DNA of 64,000 nt from Spirochaetota bacterium (GTDB lineage Bacteria > Spirochaetota > Spirochaetia > Treponematales > Treponemataceae). How positions within the stretch are numbered: position 1 is the first letter of the stretch; the number at the start of each line of letters is the position of its first letter. The notes under the pieces are model-generated. The model saw nothing but the letters and a program-made list of their open reading frames with translations. It ran no database searches and was not told where the DNA came from. Where the stretch lies: NCBI GenBank assembly GCA_023443865.1, contig JAEZST010000010.1:124001-188000 (forward strand), in the 5' to 3' direction. This document shows positions 1-8,219 of the stretch, piece by piece. The position numbers and the translations under genes were made by a program.

Positions 1-101
1 TCGCGGCGGGAATTCCCCCCGAACTGATCAGGCTGTCCGTCGGGATCGAGCACGTGGACGATATCCTGGAAGACCTCGGCCGGGCGTTGGAAAAGGCGTG
101 A
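1..101 (+). CDS. Cys/Met-metabolism PLP-dependent enzyme, C-terminal end (partial)
   Basis: Only the last 32 codons are present, read in the frame that ends with TGA at 99-101. The visible peptide contains PELIRLSVGIEHVDDILEDL, the typical C-terminal helix of trans-sulfuration PLP enzymes (cystathionine gamma-synthase/lyase, O-acetylhomoserine sulfhydrylase), where the RLSVGIE segment packs by the active site. The PLP lysine and substrate residues lie upstream of the window, so the reaction cannot be assigned. The stop overlaps the start of the next gene by 4 bp, which suggests translational coupling to a metal-binding protein. Confidence 0.8.
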   Translation, partial: AAGIPPELIRLSVGIEHVDDILEDLGRALEKA

Positions 102-304
102 AAAAGCTATTAACGATTTCCGGGATGGCCTGCGGTTCCTGCGGCATGCGGGTTAAGGCGGATCTTGAGGCGCTTCGCGGCATCAAGAGCGTCGAGGTAG
201 ACGCCTTCCGGGGAACCGCCTTGGTGGAAGCCGAGGAATTCAGTTCGGTTTTAGTCGATCGGGCGATCAAAAAAGCGGGTTTTACCCTGGTAAAGATCGT
301 CTGA
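98..304 (+). CDS. Heavy-metal-associated (HMA, CopZ-like) domain protein
   Basis: A 68-residue single-domain protein of the HMA family, small cytosolic carriers of Cu(I) or another soft metal with a beta-alpha-beta-beta-alpha-beta fold. The metal site is GMACGSC with Cys12 and Cys15, which fits the family consensus GMxCxxC. The start is GTG at 98, overlapping the preceding PLP-enzyme stop (GTGA). No copper ATPase or copper repressor lies beside it, so its partner is unknown. The link to a sulfur-amino-acid gene could reflect thiol or metal homeostasis, but that is inference. The size is normal for CopZ-type chaperones. Confidence 0.85.
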   Translation: MKKLLTISGMACGSCGMRVKADLEALRGIKSVEVDAFRGTALVEAEEFSSVLVDRAIKKAGFTLVKIV

Positions 305-326
305 TCGTCCCGAATCGCTTACGATC

Positions 327-355
327 TGGACTCATTCCCGGCGCGCCGGTACAAT
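327..355 (+). promoter_or_regulatory. Sigma70-like promoter, leaderless, for the patatin gene
   Basis: TGGACT (327-332), a 17-nt spacer and TACAAT (350-355). The ATG at 362 follows the -10 box by exactly 6 nt, so the expected transcription start falls on the start codon. There is no Shine-Dalgarno sequence. Confidence 0.6.
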
Positions 356-361
356 GCCCGC

Positions 362-1225
362 ATGAAAACACGGGAACCCCTCCGCGGCGCCGCCCTCGTT
401 CTCGAGGGCGGCGGAATGCGCGGCATTTATACCACCGGCGTACTCGATACCTTTTTGGACCTGGGCTATCATTTCGATTACGTAATCGGCGTGTCCGCCG
501 GCGCGAGCCATGCACTTTCCTATATTTCGCGCCAGCGGGGCAGGGCCCGCCGGGTAAACGTGGAATATTGTACCCGCGGCGAATATATGGGCTTTCGCAA
601 CCTCGTTCGCACCGGTTCCTATTTCGGCTTGGATTTTATGTTCCGCGCCATTCCCGAACGGTATGACCCCTACGATTTCTCGTCTTTCGAGCGGAACGTG
701 GGGCGGTACGTCGTCGTGGTTACCAACATGATCACCGGACTGCCGGAATATCGGGAACCCCTGACCGGAGAAGGGCTTTTCGCCCCGGTCATCGCCTCCT
801 GTTCCCTTCCCCTCGTGTCAAAGCCCGTCTTTCTCGACGGCGTTCCCTACTTAGACGGCGGGATCGCCGATTCCCTACCGATCGACCGGGTCGCGGCCGA
901 CGGGTTTGAGCGGATGGTGGTGGTGCGAACCCAGCCGAAAGGCTACCGAAAGGGCGCGACCGGGGGTAAGGCCCTCTATCGGGCGATGTACCGTTCGTAT
1001 CCGCGCTTCGTCGAAACCCTTTCTACCCGAAACGAACGCTATAACGCTGCCCTTGACCGCCTCGACGCGCTGGAGGCAGAGGGGAGGGCGCTGGTCATCG
1101 CCCCCCGTCCCCAACCGGGGCTCGACCGCCTGGAACGGGACCCGAAGAGGCTGGACGGACTGTATCGGTCGGGTTTGTCCGATTCGGCGTCCGTGGCCCG
1201 ACGCGTCCTGGAATTCGCGCGGTGA
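362..1225 (+). CDS. Patatin-like phospholipase (YjjU-type)
   Basis: A 287-residue patatin-family lipid acyl hydrolase, which uses a Ser-Asp dyad to release fatty acids from lipids. The glycine-rich oxyanion loop EGGGMRGIY is near residues 15-23, the nucleophile elbow GVSAG gives Ser45, and the dyad aspartate is Asp165 in DGG. There is no signal peptide or membrane segment, so it is predicted cytoplasmic. Its length and motif order match bacterial YjjU-like proteins; the substrate is unknown. The ATG at 362 lacks a Shine-Dalgarno site but sits 6 nt after a good -10 box, suggesting a leaderless message. Its stop overlaps the GTG of the following methyltransferase by 4 bp, so the two are probably co-translated. 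Confidence 0.85.
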   Translation: MKTREPLRGAALVLEGGGMRGIYTTGVLDTFLDLGYHFDYVIGVSAGASHALSYISRQRGRARRVNVEYCTRGEYMGFRNLVRTGSYFGLDFMFRAIPERYDPYDFSSFERNVGRYVVVVTNMITGLPEYREPLTGEGLFAPVIASCSLPLVSKPVFLDGVPYLDGGIADSLPIDRVAADGFERMVVVRTQPKGYRKGATGGKALYRAMYRSYPRFVETLSTRNERYNAALDRLDALEAEGRALVIAPRPQPGLDRLERDPKRLDGLYRSGLSDSASVARRVLEFAR

Positions 1226-2352
1226 AAGGCAAGGCACGGGGGCGAAGGGCCCCGCCGCGTCCCGACGGAAAGGCCGTTACCGAAGGATTTAAGAACTTGC
1301 AGCGCGGACTGACCGGCGACCGCGGCTTGGTCGGAAAGTCCTATATGGACGATTCCGGCATGCTTACCGCTTACCTTGGATACTACTGGCCCGCTTCCCG
1401 GGCCCAGTGCCTCGCCATCCTTGACCGGATCGCCTTTCTCGAAAGACGTCGACCCGGAGCGTCCCTTCCCCTGCCGGTCAAAACCCTGATCGACGTAGGT
1501 TCGGGTCCCGGGCCCATCGCCGCCGCCTTCGCCTCCCGGGGGGCCACGCAGGTTTCCCTTCTGGACCAAAGCCCCGACGCCCTGAACTTAGCCCGGAAAA
1601 AAGTCGCCCTCGAAGGCGTTTCAACCCTTGCTTGCGATATCCGAAACCCCGATCCCGCCCGTATCGCCCGGTGGGGCGAGGCCGATTGCGTGGCCTTCGG
1701 CCATTCCCTCAACGAGTTATGGGCGCAGGCGGAGGACCGGGTATCGCTTCGCGCGCGGCTCGTTGAACGCTACGCGGCGGCGCTCGCGCCCGCGGGCTTC
1801 ATTCTGGTACTTGAGCCGGCGCTGCTGGGCACGAGCCGGGACCTTATCGCCGTGCGGAACCTTCTCGTCGCGAAGGGCTGGGAGGTTCTCGCCCCCTGCC
1901 CGGGCCGCGAACGGCTTCCCTGTCCCGCCCTGGAAGCGGGCCTTACCCACACGTGCCATGAGTCGGTCCGTTGGGACATTCCGGAAGAGACTTCCCGACT
2001 GGCTCGATCCCTGGGCTTGGACAGGGAATGGCTCAAGATGACCTGGTTTGCCTTACGGCCGCCGCGTCCCGAAGGCGCGCCGAACGGGGATGAACGCCCC
2101 CTCTATCGGATAGTCTCCGATCCCCTGCGAAATAAATCGGGCCGCGTTCGCAAATTGCTCTGCGGGGCTACTGGCCGTTTTCCGCTTTCGGCCCCGACGG
2201 CGGACGGGAAAACCGAGGAGACGGGGTTCCCCGCGTTCGACCGGCTCGAGCGGGGCGATTACGTGCTGGTAACCGAGCCTGAAATACGGGAGAACGGCTG
2301 GGGCATGTCCGGTAAAACCGGGCTGAAACGCCTTTTTCCCGCAATTTCGTAA
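1222..2352 (+). CDS. Rsm22-like SAM-dependent methyltransferase (first of two)
   Basis: A 376-residue protein of the Rsm22 family, putative ribosomal small-subunit methyltransferase-like proteins. The SAM-binding motif DVGSGPGP is at residues 91-98, followed by the acidic strand end LLDQS. Cys226, Cys234 and Cys245 (PCPGRERLPCP, then HTCHE) occupy the place of the family's Fe-S-type cysteine cluster. A beta-rich C-terminal region contains YRIVSDPLRNKSGRVRKLLC. The start is GTG at 1222, overlapping the patatin stop. A second Rsm22 member lies at 47930, so the window holds two paralogues. The family call is fairly secure; the RNA target is not known. Confidence 0.75.
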   Translation: MKGKARGRRAPPRPDGKAVTEGFKNLQRGLTGDRGLVGKSYMDDSGMLTAYLGYYWPASRAQCLAILDRIAFLERRRPGASLPLPVKTLIDVGSGPGPIAAAFASRGATQVSLLDQSPDALNLARKKVALEGVSTLACDIRNPDPARIARWGEADCVAFGHSLNELWAQAEDRVSLRARLVERYAAALAPAGFILVLEPALLGTSRDLIAVRNLLVAKGWEVLAPCPGRERLPCPALEAGLTHTCHESVRWDIPEETSRLARSLGLDREWLKMTWFALRPPRPEGAPNGDERPLYRIVSDPLRNKSGRVRKLLCGATGRFPLSAPTADGKTEETGFPAFDRLERGDYVLVTEPEIRENGWGMSGKTGLKRLFPAIS

Positions 2353-2384
2353 GAAAAATCGCGCCGAAGCCCGATAGTAGGTAT

Positions 2385-3977
2385 ATGAATAACGTTAAAC
2401 CGCGGGGCTTCCTGGTACGGTTCCGGCCATTGATACTTTTCTCCTGTGCCTTTTTCTGGTGTTCAAGCGCCGGCGCTTTTGCCGAAAAAAGCGTTCCCCG
2501 TCGCCTGTACGCCGGCGCGGACTCGAATTACCCCCCGTTGAGCTACGTTCAAAACGGCCTGGCGACTGGTTTTGACCGCGCTTTCCTTGACCGGTTGGGT
2601 GAATTGCTGCGGCTGCCCGTGGACATCCGCCTGTATCAGTGGAGCGAGACCCTGGAAACCATCGCCGACGGCAGGTCGGATTTTATTGCCGGCTGTATCC
2701 AAACCGAGTCCCGGGACGAACGCTTCGATTTCACGATCCCCTACTTTATCGATCAATACTATATTTTCGCCAATAAAAAGGCCTCCATTACCGACGCGGG
2801 AGATCTCGCGGGGAAAAGGCTCGCCGTTCTCGAGAACGATGCCGTCCTTGACCTGTGGGTCCGTCCGGCGGGCTTGGAAAGCGACTGTATCGCCGCCGCG
2901 TCCTTAGAAGAGGCGTTCGACCGGGTCAACGACGGGCTGGCCGATTATACCTTGGCGCCCTACGCCATGGGCGCGGCGATGATCGATCGAAAGGGCCTGA
3001 AAAACGTGGCCTACACGGAACGCCCGCTTTTCCCCGCGGAATTCCGATTCGCCGTGCGCAAAGGCGACGCCGACCTGCTTGCCTTTCTCAATGAGGGGAT
3101 CGCGATCATGCAGCGTTCCGGCGAAACGCAGCGGCTCATTAAAAAGGCTAAAATTCCCTCGCCGCATGAGTCATTCGAGTACGTCACCTCGATAACGCCC
3201 TTTTTCTGGATCATGGCGAGCATCTTGCTGGCCTTCCTCATCGGGCTTATCTGGTATTTTACGGCCGTTTACGGCTTTTCGCGGCAGTCCGAACGGTCTA
3301 AGGAAGACGTGAAATTCCTGGAGCTGGTATTGGGCAGTTTACCCTTCGGCTTGCGCTGGGAAAGCCTGGACCGAACCCGTTCCGGCGAAAACCAGCTGTA
3401 CCGGATATACAACGATCCGGAGCGGAAAAAAACGGTCCGCAGAAAACCCCTGGAAATCGCGACCATGCTCGGCGATCCCGTGGGAAAGGCCATCCTCCTC
3501 GAGGATTCGAGCCGCCAGCAGGAGCTGGAATCCCGGGTCAAGAAAATTACCCGGGAACTGGCCGAGAAGAACGCGCAACTCGTGGAACAGAGCATCGTGG
3601 ACCCGGTGAGCGGGCTGCTCAACCGCGGTTTCATCAAAAGCAAGATTCTCGGCCTATCGGAAAATTTCCGGACTCGCAACGAGGTTTTCTCGGTTATACT
3701 GGTGAAGTGGAAGCAGAACGATCCCGATCCGTTTTCCGTCCGTTCTTTCGCGCGAAGGCTGAAAAGCTGCATCGGCATCCATGATTTCGCGGGAATCGTG
3801 GAACCGGGCCTCTTTGCCGTCCTTTTTCCGGGCCTCACCGAGGCCGAGCTGCCCGCTATGGGCGAACGCGTAGAATCGGTAATGTCGGAGGGGGGTGAAT
3901 CCCGTCGGGTGGAGTGCGCCCTGTACCCCTGCGAGTCTTCGGATTCGCGGATCGTCGAGCTGCTTCGAATGCTTTAA
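2385..3977 (+). CDS. Periplasmic solute-binding receptor with degenerate GGDEF domain
   Basis: A 530-residue membrane receptor. A signal segment (about 1-33) is followed by a family-3 solute-binding domain (about 38-260), the type that binds amino acids in ABC importers. One transmembrane helix spans 271-293, then a PAS-like stretch (310-375), a coiled coil (375-405) and a GGDEF-like domain (406-530). The domain opens with the usual DPVSGLLNR, but the catalytic GGDEF loop reads EPGLFAVLFPG (473-483), so the GG and E are lost and cyclase activity is unlikely. It probably senses a small ligand outside and signals by conformation, or by binding a partner or nucleotide. The gene directly precedes a 7TM receptor that also looks inactive. 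Confidence 0.8.
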   Translation: MNNVKPRGFLVRFRPLILFSCAFFWCSSAGAFAEKSVPRRLYAGADSNYPPLSYVQNGLATGFDRAFLDRLGELLRLPVDIRLYQWSETLETIADGRSDFIAGCIQTESRDERFDFTIPYFIDQYYIFANKKASITDAGDLAGKRLAVLENDAVLDLWVRPAGLESDCIAAASLEEAFDRVNDGLADYTLAPYAMGAAMIDRKGLKNVAYTERPLFPAEFRFAVRKGDADLLAFLNEGIAIMQRSGETQRLIKKAKIPSPHESFEYVTSITPFFWIMASILLAFLIGLIWYFTAVYGFSRQSERSKEDVKFLELVLGSLPFGLRWESLDRTRSGENQLYRIYNDPERKKTVRRKPLEIATMLGDPVGKAILLEDSSRQQELESRVKKITRELAEKNAQLVEQSIVDPVSGLLNRGFIKSKILGLSENFRTRNEVFSVILVKWKQNDPDPFSVRSFARRLKSCIGIHDFAGIVEPGLFAVLFPGLTEAELPAMGERVESVMSEGGESRRVECALYPCESSDSRIVELLRML

Positions 3978-4044
3978 ATTGACGGGCCCAGCCGCGTCGG
4001 GCGGCCGTCCGTATAAAAAAACAAGTGAAAAAGGTGTGTCGCTT

Positions 4045-5487
4045 ATGCGTAAAAGCCTCAGTTTTACGGCCGCGCTTATCGGGACCGCGATACTCGGTAT
4101 AGCCGTCATCCTTGCCGTTACGCTTATACCGACGCCGGTTCCCTCAAAACCGATACCGGGCCTCGGCGTTTCCGTCGCCTATTCGGTTTCCGATCACCGA
4201 CTTTCATCCTCCGAACTGACCGATAGCGCCCTGGTATGGCGTTCCCTCGACGGGGCGCCCCTGACCGTGCATGCGCAATATGCGTACGCGCGCTTTTTGC
4301 TGACCAACTCCGGGGATTCCGATTTGGCCCTGATCGTCCAGAACGACACGCGAAATTACTACACCTCCTTTCTATCATTTGACGGTCGCGTCTATGCCAC
4401 CCGGTTTCGTCAAGGCGACCCGGTGCCTTCCGGGGAAAGTCCCCTGCGTCATATCAGGGCCGCGTTCCCGGTTTCCCTGCCGCCGGGTGCCTCTACGCAG
4501 TTCGTGCTGGAATACATGAACGAGCGGGATATCGTGATGGATCCCGGGGTTCGCGAGGCCACGCAATGGTTTACCGAGGCGGGAATCGAGCGCGATATCG
4601 TGATCTTCATTTCCGCGTCCGTCCTTTGCCTGACCCTCATAAACCTTATCGCCGGGCTCGCTCTTTATCGGCCCGAATTGGTCCGTATGTCCTTCCTGAC
4701 GTTTTCGCTCCTGTTCTTCTTCGCCCGCCAGTCCCGGCTGCTTCTCGTTATTTTCAGTTCGCTTCCCTACGCGCTGTGGCTCTACCCCCTCAGCATTGCC
4801 TTCGAGCTCGTTTCGGCCCATATATTCTTCGGGTACCTCATGGGCGAAAACTTCAGGCCCTGGCAGCGCTGGGCGTACCGGATTCTTTCCGCTCTCACGG
4901 TCTTTCTGACGGCGACCTCCTTCTTCGGCGCGGCGTATACCGTCGCCGACGTGCTGAACGTGTTTGCGATGATTACCCTGCTCATCGTTTTGATCGGTGT
5001 CCTGAACGCCGCGCGCCGCAGGGACGCCGCGGTATTGCAGATCATGCTCGCCTTCGCCCCGTGGATTTTAACGATGGCGGTCGAGATCGTCATCATTTAT
5101 ATTAAGCCGAGGCAAATATTCCTCGCGGATTACCGGCAGGCGTTCGGCATGCTCTTCTCCCTTATCCTGGTGACCGTCACGAGCATTCGGACCCGCGAGC
5201 GGGAGGCGGGCGAAAGGATTCTCCGGCTCGAGGCGGAGCTCGCCGAGGCGCGGCGCAATCAGGGGGCGAACGAGGGGAAAATTCGGGAAGAACGCGTGAA
5301 ATACCGCTCGCGTCTCGCGGCGGATTGCCAGGCCCCGCTGGTGGGCATCTTCGCCGCCGTCGGAACCCTGCAGCGGGAGTATTCCGATCCGGGCGTGGTC
5401 GCCGCGGTCGACGTGATCGTTACCGAGGCCTCCAGGATCGGCGACGCCCTCGGTTCCCGTGACCCCTCGAAGGGAGGATTGGCGTGA
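4045..5487 (+). CDS. 7TMR-DISM-like membrane receptor with His-less dimerisation helices
   Basis: A 480-residue protein with an N-terminal signal anchor (4-27), a beta-rich extracytoplasmic domain (about 40-180) like the 7TMR-DISM extracellular type, about seven membrane helices between 184 and 380, a coiled coil (385-415) and a short helical tail. The tail resembles the HisKA dimerisation module, but where kinases have HELRTPL this protein has ADCQAPL, so the phospho-accepting His is replaced by Ala426, and no ATPase domain follows. It cannot be a working histidine kinase. ATG 4045 was chosen because the signal anchor starts there and AAAGGTG lies upstream; an in-frame extension to 3895 would overlap the preceding gene. 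The ligand is unknown. Confidence 0.7.
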   Translation: MRKSLSFTAALIGTAILGIAVILAVTLIPTPVPSKPIPGLGVSVAYSVSDHRLSSSELTDSALVWRSLDGAPLTVHAQYAYARFLLTNSGDSDLALIVQNDTRNYYTSFLSFDGRVYATRFRQGDPVPSGESPLRHIRAAFPVSLPPGASTQFVLEYMNERDIVMDPGVREATQWFTEAGIERDIVIFISASVLCLTLINLIAGLALYRPELVRMSFLTFSLLFFFARQSRLLLVIFSSLPYALWLYPLSIAFELVSAHIFFGYLMGENFRPWQRWAYRILSALTVFLTATSFFGAAYTVADVLNVFAMITLLIVLIGVLNAARRRDAAVLQIMLAFAPWILTMAVEIVIIYIKPRQIFLADYRQAFGMLFSLILVTVTSIRTREREAGERILRLEAELAEARRNQGANEGKIREERVKYRSRLAADCQAPLVGIFAAVGTLQREYSDPGVVAAVDVIVTEASRIGDALGSRDPSKGGLA

Positions 5488-5819
5488 ACGTGATCGTGTA
5501 CGGCACGAAAAAATGCGCCGAAACCCGGCGCGCGGAGCGTTGGCTCAAGGAGAGGCGAATACCCTTCCAGTTTCGCGACGTTCAGGATAAACCGCTGACG
5601 GCCAACGAGATTAAGGCCATGGCGGCCGGCAGGGGCGCGCTTTCCCTGATCGACGAGGGCTCCAAGCGGTTTATCGCGCGCGGGCTGGGCTTTATGGAGT
5701 ATGACCCCGCCGAGGAATTGGAAAAGGACCCGGCCCTTCTCGCCACGCCCGTCATCCGGCTCGACTCAAAGTATTTCGTCCGACCCGACCTGTCGGAGTT
5801 GCCCCTTGGCCGATCGTAA
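5484..5819 (+). CDS. ArsC/Spx-family thioredoxin-fold protein
   Basis: A 111-residue ArsC/Spx/YffB-family protein. The N-terminal signature GTKKCAETRRAERWLKERRI carries a single redox cysteine, Cys11, followed by the basic residues typical of the family. The region near TPVIRLDSKYFVRPDL corresponds to the cis-proline strand of the thioredoxin fold. Members act as arsenate or glutathione-dependent reductases or, in the Spx branch, bind RNA polymerase. There is no second Cys next to Cys11 and no arsenic gene nearby, so arsenate reduction is not supported. The start GTG overlaps the stop of the 7TM receptor by 4 bp. Confidence 0.8.
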   Translation: MNVIVYGTKKCAETRRAERWLKERRIPFQFRDVQDKPLTANEIKAMAAGRGALSLIDEGSKRFIARGLGFMEYDPAEELEKDPALLATPVIRLDSKYFVRPDLSELPLGRS

Positions 5820-5837
5820 GGGCGAGCGGACGGACTC

Positions 5838-6347
5838 CTAAAGCAGCTTGATTGGCCGCACGGCTATATCGCTCCGCATTCGCTCCCACTCGGCCGCGTC
5901 GCCCGAAACGGGGGCAAAGGCGGGATTGAGCTCGATACCGGTCCGCATCTCCCTTTCCAAGGCGTCCGCTCTGGCGTTATCGCGTTCCCGTAACTTATGG
6001 AGGAGCAGGGCCGCCTCGTAGGCGATTTGCCCCTCGGCGACGGGGATTCGGGGCGGGACGGGCGGTCGTTCGGCCGGTTTCGGCGGCACCGCGGCGGCCC
6101 TATTCGCGGCGATTCTTTCCCGGTCGAAGCGATAGCCCCGCCGGTCCGCCTCGTTCGCCACGGCTTCCAGGTACCGTACCGCGCACTCCGCGGGGGCGCT
6201 CGAGGCGCGAAAGCGGATCAGTTGGGGGTGATTGCGGTAACCCCTGGTCCTGCCTTCCAAAACGGCCAAGGCGAGTAGGCCTTCCCGCCAAGCCGCGAGC
6301 AGGCCCTTGGCGTCGAGATAGCCGGGCGAAAGACTCCACAAACGCAT
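5838..6347 (-). CDS. Pyrimidine-dimer DNA glycosylase-like protein
   Basis: A 169-residue protein whose start (MRLWSLSPGYLDAKGLLAAW) and following RTRGYRNHPQLIRFR match the bacterial branch of the pyrimidine-dimer glycosylase (T4 endonuclease V-like) family, which incises UV-damaged DNA. The start at 6347 is fixed by GAGGAGGGTCAC immediately before the ATG; upstream in-frame extension would run into the divergent promoter. The N-terminal residue after Met is Arg rather than the catalytic Thr of T4 endonuclease V, as in many bacterial members, so activity is uncertain. The C-terminal half is helical and charged. It is divergent from the sulfhydrylase gene. Confidence 0.7.
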   Translation of the reverse strand: MRLWSLSPGYLDAKGLLAAWREGLLALAVLEGRTRGYRNHPQLIRFRASSAPAECAVRYLEAVANEADRRGYRFDRERIAANRAAAVPPKPAERPPVPPRIPVAEGQIAYEAALLLHKLRERDNARADALEREMRTGIELNPAFAPVSGDAAEWERMRSDIAVRPIKLL

Positions 6348-6403
6348 GTGACCCTCCTCGTCAGAATATAACGCTTTTAGCCGCTCCCGGGCGGATTCGC
6401 TCA

Positions 6404-6434
6404 TTGACAGGCTACCCTCCGGCCGTTGTACGAT
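6404..6434 (+). promoter_or_regulatory. Promoter of the O-acetylhomoserine sulfhydrylase gene
   Basis: A perfect -35 TTGACA (6404-6409) with TACGAT (6429-6434) after a long 19-nt spacer. The ATG at 6444 follows the -10 box by 9 nt and has no Shine-Dalgarno site, so the leader is very short. The -10 assignment is the weak part. Confidence 0.45.
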
Positions 6435-6443
6435 CGACGTACC

Positions 6444-7724
6444 ATGAATTATGAAAAAAGCGGGGAACCGGCCCTGCATCCCGATACCGTTTGCGTCCAC
6501 GGCGCCTACGATCCGTACGCGCATAAGGGCGCTCGCGCAATGCCCATCTATCAGAGCGCGGCGTACTGCTACGATTCGGCCGATTCGGCCGCGGCCCTCT
6601 TCTCTTTCGCCGAGGAGGGGAGCATTTACTCCCGCCTTGGAACGCCGACCACCGACGAGGCGGAAAAACGCGTGGCCCTCCTCGAGGGCGGCATCGGCGC
6701 CGTCTCATTCGCCTCCGGTATGGCGGCCCTCTCGGGCTTCGTTTTGAACCTGCTCCGGTCGGGCGACGTTATCGCGGCTTCCAACAGCCTTTATGGCGGG
6801 AGCATGGGATTGCTTACCGATTCCCTGCCACGGCTCGGCATTACCGCCCGCTTTTTCGATCCCCTGAGCGCAGAAAGCCTTGAGTCGGTCATGGACGATC
6901 GGGTCCGGCTCGTGCTCGCGGAGAACCTGGCGAATCCCGCCCTTTCGGTACCGGACCACGCGGGAATATCCGCCGTGGCCAAGCGGTACCGGGTTCCCTA
7001 TTTGGTCGACAATACCCTGGCCACGCCCATCACGTCCCGGCCCGCGGAATTCGGCGCCGACTATGTCCTCCATTCCTGCACCAAGTACATGATGGGCCAC
7101 GGCGACGCCATCGGCGGCATGCTCGTGGACATAGGCACGTTCTCCTTCGATCCCGAGCGGTACCCGCTTTTGTTCGATCCTTCCCCGACGGGAAAACCCT
7201 TCGCGGAATCGTTCGGTTCCAGGGCCTTCCTGACGCGGCTGCGGGGCAAGGTGCTGATGAATCTCGGCGGCTGCATGGCGCCCTTCCACGCCTGGTTACT
7301 CTTACGGGGCCTTGAAAGCCTGCACGTCCGGTATCCGCGTCACCTGGAAAACGCCCTCCGCCTCGCCGAGGCGCTGGCGCGGCATCCCGCCGTGGCGCGG
7401 GTAAACCATCCTTCCTTTCCCGGCCATCCTTCCCACGCAAACGCGAACCGCTACCTCGGGGGACATTACGGCGCCATGCTCGGCTTCTCCCTCAAGGGCG
7501 GCTACGATGCCTGCCGCGCCTTTATCGACCGGGTTCGCCTCGTGTCGCACACGACCAACATCGGCGATACGAAAACCCTCGTCATCCATCCGGCCTCCAC
7601 GACCCACCGTAATATGGACGCGGATGCACGCCGCCTCGCCGGGATCGGGGAGGATTACGTACGGGTCTCCGTGGGCATTGAGCATTGGGAAGACGTATAC
7701 CGAGCCATCGGCGAGGCGTTGTGA
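6444..7724 (+). CDS. metY: O-acetylhomoserine sulfhydrylase
   Basis: A 426-residue PLP enzyme of the Cys/Met metabolism family that makes homocysteine from O-acetylhomoserine and sulfide. The N-terminus (ALHPDTVCVHGAYDP, then ARAMPIYQSAAYCYDS and SRLGTPTTDEAEKRVALLEGG) is characteristic of the OAH sulfhydrylase branch. The PLP lysine is Lys214 in HSCTKYMMGHGDAIGG, preceded by DNTLATP. It closes with YVRVSVGIEHWEDV. ATG 6444 is preferred over an upstream in-frame TTG at 6426, which overlaps the predicted -10 region. The length is standard for the family. Together with the partial enzyme at the left edge it suggests sulfur-amino-acid metabolism in this neighbourhood. Confidence 0.88.
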   Translation: MNYEKSGEPALHPDTVCVHGAYDPYAHKGARAMPIYQSAAYCYDSADSAAALFSFAEEGSIYSRLGTPTTDEAEKRVALLEGGIGAVSFASGMAALSGFVLNLLRSGDVIAASNSLYGGSMGLLTDSLPRLGITARFFDPLSAESLESVMDDRVRLVLAENLANPALSVPDHAGISAVAKRYRVPYLVDNTLATPITSRPAEFGADYVLHSCTKYMMGHGDAIGGMLVDIGTFSFDPERYPLLFDPSPTGKPFAESFGSRAFLTRLRGKVLMNLGGCMAPFHAWLLLRGLESLHVRYPRHLENALRLAEALARHPAVARVNHPSFPGHPSHANANRYLGGHYGAMLGFSLKGGYDACRAFIDRVRLVSHTTNIGDTKTLVIHPASTTHRNMDADARRLAGIGEDYVRVSVGIEHWEDVYRAIGEAL

Positions 7725-7754
7725 CTGCCCGCCGCGAACTATAAGGAGCTGCGT

Positions 7755-8192
7755 ATGGAAAGTATGGCCGAGAAGGCAGTGGAAATTTTTCGAAGCGGGC
7801 GGAATTGCGCCCAGGCGGTGTACGCGGCGAACCATGGGCTCGCCGGGGTCGATCCGGCGGTTGCCGAGGGCGCCGCCAACGGATTCGGCGCGGGCATGGG
7901 CAGGCTGCAAAAGACGTGCGGCGCCGTCACCGGGGCGATCATGGCCATCGGGCAGGCCGAATGGGATCCCGCCGATCCCAAAGGCTCCAAGGAGCGGGGC
8001 TACGCGAAGGTGAGCGAATTCACTGCGGCCTTCGAAGCCAGGCATGGTTCAAGCGAATGCCTGCGCCTCTTGGGGGTGAGCCTTTCCGACCCCGATTTGG
8101 CGAAGTACGCCGCCGGGAACGGCATATTCACCAAGGTATGCGAGCCCCTGGTGGCCTTCGCCTGCGAAATCCTGGGAGAAATGTACCCCTAA
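7755..8192 (+). CDS. C_GCAxxG_C_C family protein
   Basis: A 145-residue cytoplasmic protein of the C_GCAxxG_C_C family, named for its spaced cysteines and presumed to bind a metal or redox centre. The visible pattern is Cys18 (GRNCAQAVY), GFGAGMGRLQKTCGAVTGAI with Cys55, then Cys102, Cys129 and Cys137. The start ATG has AAGGAG seven nucleotides upstream. It follows metY on the same strand with a 30-bp gap and may be co-transcribed. The family's biochemical role is not established; it is often near redox or transport genes in anaerobes. Confidence 0.8.
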   Translation: MESMAEKAVEIFRSGRNCAQAVYAANHGLAGVDPAVAEGAANGFGAGMGRLQKTCGAVTGAIMAIGQAEWDPADPKGSKERGYAKVSEFTAAFEARHGSSECLRLLGVSLSDPDLAKYAAGNGIFTKVCEPLVAFACEILGEMYP

Positions 8193-8219
8193 GGAATGCG
8201 CGCGGCGCAAGTCGCCCGC

